38,391 nt of DNA from Patulibacter medicamentivorans (lineage in GTDB: Bacteria; Actinomycetota; Thermoleophilia; Solirubrobacterales; Solirubrobacteraceae), in the NCBI RefSeq assembly GCF_000240225.1, contig NZ_AGUD01000262.1:1-38391 (forward strand), in the 5' to 3' direction. The notes under the pieces were generated by a model. It did not search any database, had not been told where the DNA came from, and saw nothing but the letters and a program-made list of their open reading frames with translations. A program made the translations under genes and the position numbers. Positions 35,155 to 38,391 of this stretch are shown piece by piece (the stretch's first letter is position 1; the number at the start of each line of letters is the position of its first letter).

Positions 35155-35723
35155 ACCCGCTGTCCGCGCTCGCCGCCGCTCTGCGCGACGAGGGCGGGCT
35201 GCTGGCGGCCGCGACCGTCGATCCGGCCCCGGACGCCGACCGCTTCGCCTCCGCCGACCTGCGCGGGCCGCGGGCGTCGGCGATCGGCGACGAGCTGCCG
35301 GTCGCGATCGAGGCCACCCGCGAGGCCGAGCTGCTGCACCACGCCCCCGAGCGGGCGCGGGTCGTCCGGACCGCCGACCGCGACCTGGCGCTGCTGGCCG
35401 GCGACCGCCTCTACGCCCTCGGGCTCGAGCGGCTGGCCGCCGGCGGCTGGGTCGCCGAGGTCGAGATCCTGGCCGACGTCGTCGCGCTGGTCGCGCGCTT
35501 GCACGCCGCGCCGGCGTGGGACCTGGGCCCGGACCACGACGGCGGGACCGGCGACCCGGCGGTCGCGGCCGAGCGCACGCGCGCGCTCTGGATCTGCGCC
35601 GGCGCCGCTCTGGGACAGGGCTTCGGCTCGCCCGCGGCGGTGCTCCTGCGGACGGCGCGCGAGGGTGCGACGCCCTCCGAGGCGGCGCTGCGAGCCGCCG
35701 CGGCCGCGGTCGCGACGGCCTGA
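35151..35723 (+). CDS. Unassigned protein; weak polyprenyl-synthase-like segment
   Basis: 190 residues from a GTG overlapping the hemL stop, with strong GC-codon bias; therefore a real gene. I do not recognise the family. It is helical and soluble, with no membrane segment. The segment RDLALLAGDRLYALGLERLAAGG resembles the helix of trans-isoprenyl diphosphate synthases that follows the first Asp-rich motif (xxLAGDxLxAxAFExLA), and ELLHHAPERAR could be the preceding helix. No DDxxD or GGKxxRP motif exists, so it would be non-catalytic. A true polyprenyl synthase starts at 38120, allowing the guess of an accessory subunit (HepS-like). This is inference; the protein could be unrelated. Confidence 0.7.
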   Translation: MNPLSALAAALRDEGGLLAAATVDPAPDADRFASADLRGPRASAIGDELPVAIEATREAELLHHAPERARVVRTADRDLALLAGDRLYALGLERLAAGGWVAEVEILADVVALVARLHAAPAWDLGPDHDGGTGDPAVAAERTRALWICAGAALGQGFGSPAAVLLRTAREGATPSEAALRAAAAAVATA

Positions 35724-35849
35724 GGAACCCCCGCAAAGGACGCTCGGAACGGCGTCGCGGGTCGAGGTCCCATCGCCGCAGGCTCGTGGCCGATACGATC
35801 CCCGGCGTCCCACGCGGCCCCCGTGGGTTCACGCAGGAGCCTCTCACAC

Positions 35850-36521
35850 GTGTCCGATCGCCCAGCGAAGAGCAAGTACACCCTCGACCGCGGCATTCCC
35901 GGTGCGTTCGAGGGCGAGACCGTCACCCGTCGTCGGATGATGGTGCTCGCCGCCAACGCGACCGGTGGCATCGCCATCGGCGCCGTCGCCCTCTCGGCCG
36001 CCGGCTTCGCGATCGGCCAGCCGTTCGTCGAGGTCGACACCGGCTGGCACGACATGGGCCCGCTCGACGAGATCCCGAACGACACCTACGTGCCGCGCGT
36101 GATCACGCTCGATCCGAAGACGGGCCAGGTCGGCAAGAGCACCGTCTACCTGCGGCAGCGCAACCCGGTCGTCGACAAGGAGCCGGGCGACCAGTACAAC
36201 AAGGTCGTCGCGATCAGCTCCCGCTGCATGCACATGGGCTGCCCCGCCCGTTACGTGCAGGCCGCGCAGCACTTCGTCTGCCCGTGCCACGGCGGCGTCT
36301 ACGACTTCCGCGGCGAGGTCGCCGCCGGTCCGCCGGTTCGCCCGCTGGATCGCTTCTACACCCGCATCACCTCGACCGGTCGGGTCGAGGTCGGGCGTCG
36401 CTTCTCGGTCAACTCGGAGCTCAAGCGGTTCTCGCCGCGTCCGCCCGGGCAGCCGCTGGACGGCATCGGCCAGTACCTGTATCCGTCGAACCCGTCGCAG
36501 CGCAAGCTGCCCGGCACCTGA
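35850..36521 (+). CDS. qcrA: Rieske iron-sulfur subunit of cytochrome bc complex
   Basis: 223 residues from GTG 35850, chosen because AGGAG lies 10 nt upstream. One membrane-spanning N-terminal anchor (MMVLAANATGGIAIGAVALSAAGFAIG) follows the twin-Arg-like TRRRM, consistent with Tat export. The 2Fe-2S motifs are CMHMGC and CPCHGG in the expected order, so the cluster ligands (two Cys, two His) and the disulfide cysteines are present. Between them there are ~20 residues (ARYVQAAQHFV). The extra C-terminal tail of ~40 residues, rich in Pro/Arg, is typical of QcrA-type proteins. It leads qcrA-qcrB-qcrC. Confidence 0.93.
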   Translation: MSDRPAKSKYTLDRGIPGAFEGETVTRRRMMVLAANATGGIAIGAVALSAAGFAIGQPFVEVDTGWHDMGPLDEIPNDTYVPRVITLDPKTGQVGKSTVYLRQRNPVVDKEPGDQYNKVVAISSRCMHMGCPARYVQAAQHFVCPCHGGVYDFRGEVAAGPPVRPLDRFYTRITSTGRVEVGRRFSVNSELKRFSPRPPGQPLDGIGQYLYPSNPSQRKLPGT

Positions 36522-36532
36522 TCCCTCACACC

Positions 36533-37339
36533 ATGGCGAAGATCAAGCTCCTCCCGTCGCCGCCCGCAGGGTTGCGGCCGCAGCCGAAGCGGCCCGAGGA
36601 CCCGGCGGTCGACGACCAGCCCAAGGACCTCGTCAAGGAGGCGGGCGTCAGCGCCGCCGCCTGGGTCGACGAGCGGACCTCGCTCTCGGGCACCGTCCGC
36701 TGGGTGATGTTCCGGCCGATCCCCAAGGGGACGAACTGGTTCTACACCCTGGGCACGGCGACGATGGTCGCCTTCATCAACCAGGTCATCACCGGCGTCG
36801 TGCTGGCGATGTACTACGACCCGTCGGTCACCCACGCCTACGAGTCGATGAAGTACATCAACAACGAGGTCTTCCTCGGCGAGTTCATCCACGGCATGCA
36901 CCGCTGGGGATCGACCGTGATGGTGATCCTGGTCTTCCTGCACATGGCGAGGACCTTCTTCTTCGGGGCGTACAAGTACCCGCGTGAGCTGAACTGGATC
37001 GTCGGCGTCGCGCTGCTGGTGCTGACGCTGGTGATGTCGGTCACCGGCTACCTGCTGCCGTTCGACCAGCGCGCCTACTGGGCCTCGGTCGTGGCCATGA
37101 ACATCGGCGGCAACGCGCCGCTGCTCGGGCCGTTCACCCCGCCCGCCGCGCTCGGCGGGCCGGACGTCACCACGGTCACGCTGTCACGGTTCTACGCGAT
37201 CCACATGATGATCATCCCCGGGTTGATCATCGGCCTGATCAGCGCCCACCTGTACTTGGTCATCAAGCTCGGGACGTCGGCGCCGCCGTGGGTCCGCGCG
37301 GACAAGGTCGGCGGCGACCTGAAGGAGCACGACGCATGA
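36533..37339 (+). CDS. qcrB: Cytochrome b subunit (b6-type) of bc complex
   Basis: 268 residues, a cytochrome b6-sized protein with four core helices. The N-terminal ~50 residues are soluble. Bis-histidine haem ligands are seen: FIHGMHRWGSTVMVILVFLHMAR (first pair, 13 residues between the relevant histidines) and FYAIHMMIIPGLIIGLISAHLYLV (14 between), the b6-type spacing. The position of the covalent haem c_i cysteine of b6/Bacillus QcrB (within xxFYCLGG) reads NWFYTLGTA, so that cysteine is a threonine. The arrangement qcrA-qcrB-qcrC with separate b6 and subunit IV parts is Firmicutes-like. The stop overlaps qcrC by 4 nt. Confidence 0.94.
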   Translation: MAKIKLLPSPPAGLRPQPKRPEDPAVDDQPKDLVKEAGVSAAAWVDERTSLSGTVRWVMFRPIPKGTNWFYTLGTATMVAFINQVITGVVLAMYYDPSVTHAYESMKYINNEVFLGEFIHGMHRWGSTVMVILVFLHMARTFFFGAYKYPRELNWIVGVALLVLTLVMSVTGYLLPFDQRAYWASVVAMNIGGNAPLLGPFTPPAALGGPDVTTVTLSRFYAIHMMIIPGLIIGLISAHLYLVIKLGTSAPPWVRADKVGGDLKEHDA

Positions 37340-38091
37340 ATCAGCGCGAGAAGGAGGAGTACCTCCGCGAATACTCCGTCCTGAAGGCGCAGGGGAAGCC
37401 GTTCTTCCCCTACATCATCGTCAAGGACGGCGTGATGATGATCGTCGTCATCGGGACGATCATGCTGCTGTCGATCGTCCTCGGTGGCGAGCTGACGGCG
37501 AAGGCCGACGCGACGACGACCACCTACGCCCCGCGGCCCGAGTGGTACTACTTCTGGGCCTTCGAGCTGCTGCGCGTGATCAAGCCGCCGGCCCTCGTGT
37601 CGCTCGCGACCGTCGGCGTGCCGACGATCGCGATGCTGCTGCTGTTCCTGCTGCCGTTCTACGACCGCAACCCGGAGCGGCATCCGCTGCGGCGCCCGGT
37701 CGCGACCACGGCCGGCATCTTCGTGATCGGCGCGATGTTCTTCCTCTCCTACCTCGGCGCCGAGGCGGAGCCGCCCTCGCGGGTCGACATGGAGCCGCCG
37801 CCGTCGGTCGCCACGGCCGGTGGCGCGACGCTGGAGAAGTGGGAGGCGGGCCGCAAGCTCGTCGCCCAGTCCAGTTGCGGCGGCTGCCACAAGATCGGCG
37901 CCAACGGCAACGACGGCCCCGGTCCCCAGCTGACGCAGATCGGCGACCGCCTGAAGCAGGGCGCGATCCGCGAGACGCTGATCAACCCGACGCTGCCGAT
38001 GCCGTCGTTCGCGAAGCTCGGGCCGGAGAAGCTCGACGACATCGCGTTCTTCCTGAGCACGCTGAAGAGCGGCTCGGGCGGCGGCCACTGA
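37336..38091 (+). CDS. qcrC: Subunit IV-cytochrome c fusion of bc complex
   Basis: 251 residues from ATG 37336. The N-terminal ~150 residues correspond to b6f subunit IV: a soluble start (EKEEYLREYSVLKAQGKPFFP), then VMMIVVIGTIMLLSIVLGGE, the WYYFWAFELLRVIKPP quinone-site loop and further hydrophobic segments (IAMLLLFLLPFYDRNPERHPLRRPVATTAGIFVIGAMFFLSYLG). After a linker, a mono-haem cytochrome c domain follows: CGGCH at about residues 179-183 and axial methionine in PTLPMPSFAKLG. This fused form is known from Bacillus QcrC and differs from the di-haem QcrC of mycobacteria and streptomycetes. The stop precedes the polyprenyl synthase by 28 nt. Confidence 0.92.
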   Translation: MNQREKEEYLREYSVLKAQGKPFFPYIIVKDGVMMIVVIGTIMLLSIVLGGELTAKADATTTTYAPRPEWYYFWAFELLRVIKPPALVSLATVGVPTIAMLLLFLLPFYDRNPERHPLRRPVATTAGIFVIGAMFFLSYLGAEAEPPSRVDMEPPPSVATAGGATLEKWEAGRKLVAQSSCGGCHKIGANGNDGPGPQLTQIGDRLKQGAIRETLINPTLPMPSFAKLGPEKLDDIAFFLSTLKSGSGGGH

Positions 38092-38119
38092 GCCGGCGCC
38101 GCCCGCTCGGCTCCCGGTC

Positions 38120-38391
38120 GTGAACGACGCTGCGACCGCGACGCCGGGCGGGGACGGAGGGGCCGAGGCCCCCGTCCCCGCGGTCGTCGCCCCGATCGTG
38201 GCGGCGGCCGGCGCCCACGTGCCGACGCTGCTGCGGACCATCGAGCAGCGCCTGCGCCAGGTCGCGACGCCCGGTCGCGACGCGCTCGACGCGTCCGCCG
38301 CGGCGACCGTCAGCGCCGGCGGCAAGCGGCTGCGCCCGCTGCTGGCCGTGGTGGTCGCCGGGCCGCGGGTCGCGGACGCCGCCGACGCGGA
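38120..38391 (+). CDS. Polyprenyl diphosphate synthase, 5' part only
   Basis: Starts at GTG 38120 (VNDAATATPGG) and is open to the window end, 90 complete codons. The motif SAGGKRLRPLLAVV is the conserved substrate-binding GGKRLRP of trans-isoprenyl diphosphate synthases; the Asp-rich motif must lie outside. After a bc complex such a gene most likely makes the quinone side chain. An Ala/Pro-rich N-terminal extension of ~30 residues precedes the core. The start is chosen as the first GTG after the qcrC stop; no strong Shine-Dalgarno is seen. Confidence 0.87.
   Translation, partial: MNDAATATPGGDGGAEAPVPAVVAPIVAAAGAHVPTLLRTIEQRLRQVATPGRDALDASAAATVSAGGKRLRPLLAVVVAGPRVADAADA

Overview
The window is very GC-rich, densely coding chromosomal DNA centred on a replication-origin region. 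One arm, on the minus strand, reads dnaA-dnaN-recF-dciA-gyrB-gyrA. The other, on the plus strand, reads rpmH-rnpA-yidD-yidC-khpB(jag)-rsmG-parS-parA-parB. This is the conserved origin layout of Gram-positive bacteria. The base composition, a DUF4446 protein, an actinobacterial-type HNH protein and a Firmicutes-like qcrABC cluster suggest a deep-branching actinobacterium, perhaps class Thermoleophilia (Solirubrobacterales). That placement is inference; no 16S gene is present.

Layout. 1-3714: a Ser/Thr kinase cut by the window edge, diverging from a membrane protein with a CARDB-like C-terminus, then DUF4446 and HNH proteins. 3715-5709: an unusually gene-poor stretch with only a small SRPBCC gene, flanked by a family of long hairpin repeats (three copies) and a second small hairpin repeat (four copies). 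Near its end lies a segment matching the 3' end of 16S rRNA (on the other strand, a very strong Shine-Dalgarno). 5710-15196: the replication and topology operon(s), with a probable oriC between dnaN and dnaA. 15524-20383: the rpmH-to-parB arm. 20488-21202: tRNA-Ile and a bifunctional-nuclease-family gene. 21263-23691: ddl and a PLP aminotransferase. 23712-27736: three envelope genes (DUF4126, phosphodiesterase, polytopic membrane glycosyltransferase-like). 27743-28552: a YmdB-like phosphoesterase. 28678-30788: an ABC exporter pair.

30827-38391 is a haem and respiration block: hemB, a convergent FhuF-like 2Fe-2S protein, a fused two-domain siroheme-decarboxylase-like protein (AhbA-AhbB type), hemL, an unassigned gene, the Rieske/cytochrome b/subunit IV-cytochrome c genes of a bc complex, and the start of a polyprenyl diphosphate synthase (quinone side chain). 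Precursor synthesis, haem-related chemistry and a haem- and quinone-using complex are thus physically clustered.

The points most worth a second look are: the hairpin repeat family around the SRPBCC gene; a DnaA whose DNA-recognition residues differ from the canonical ones, next to a cluster of non-canonical TGTGC motifs; the fused siroheme-decarboxylase-like gene between hemB and hemL; a b6-type cytochrome b lacking the haem c_i cysteine; a GyrB with a large TOPRIM insert; a recF with no ordinary start codon at its expected N-terminus; and recurrent TANNNT boxes 6-9 nt before start codons, implying leaderless mRNAs.
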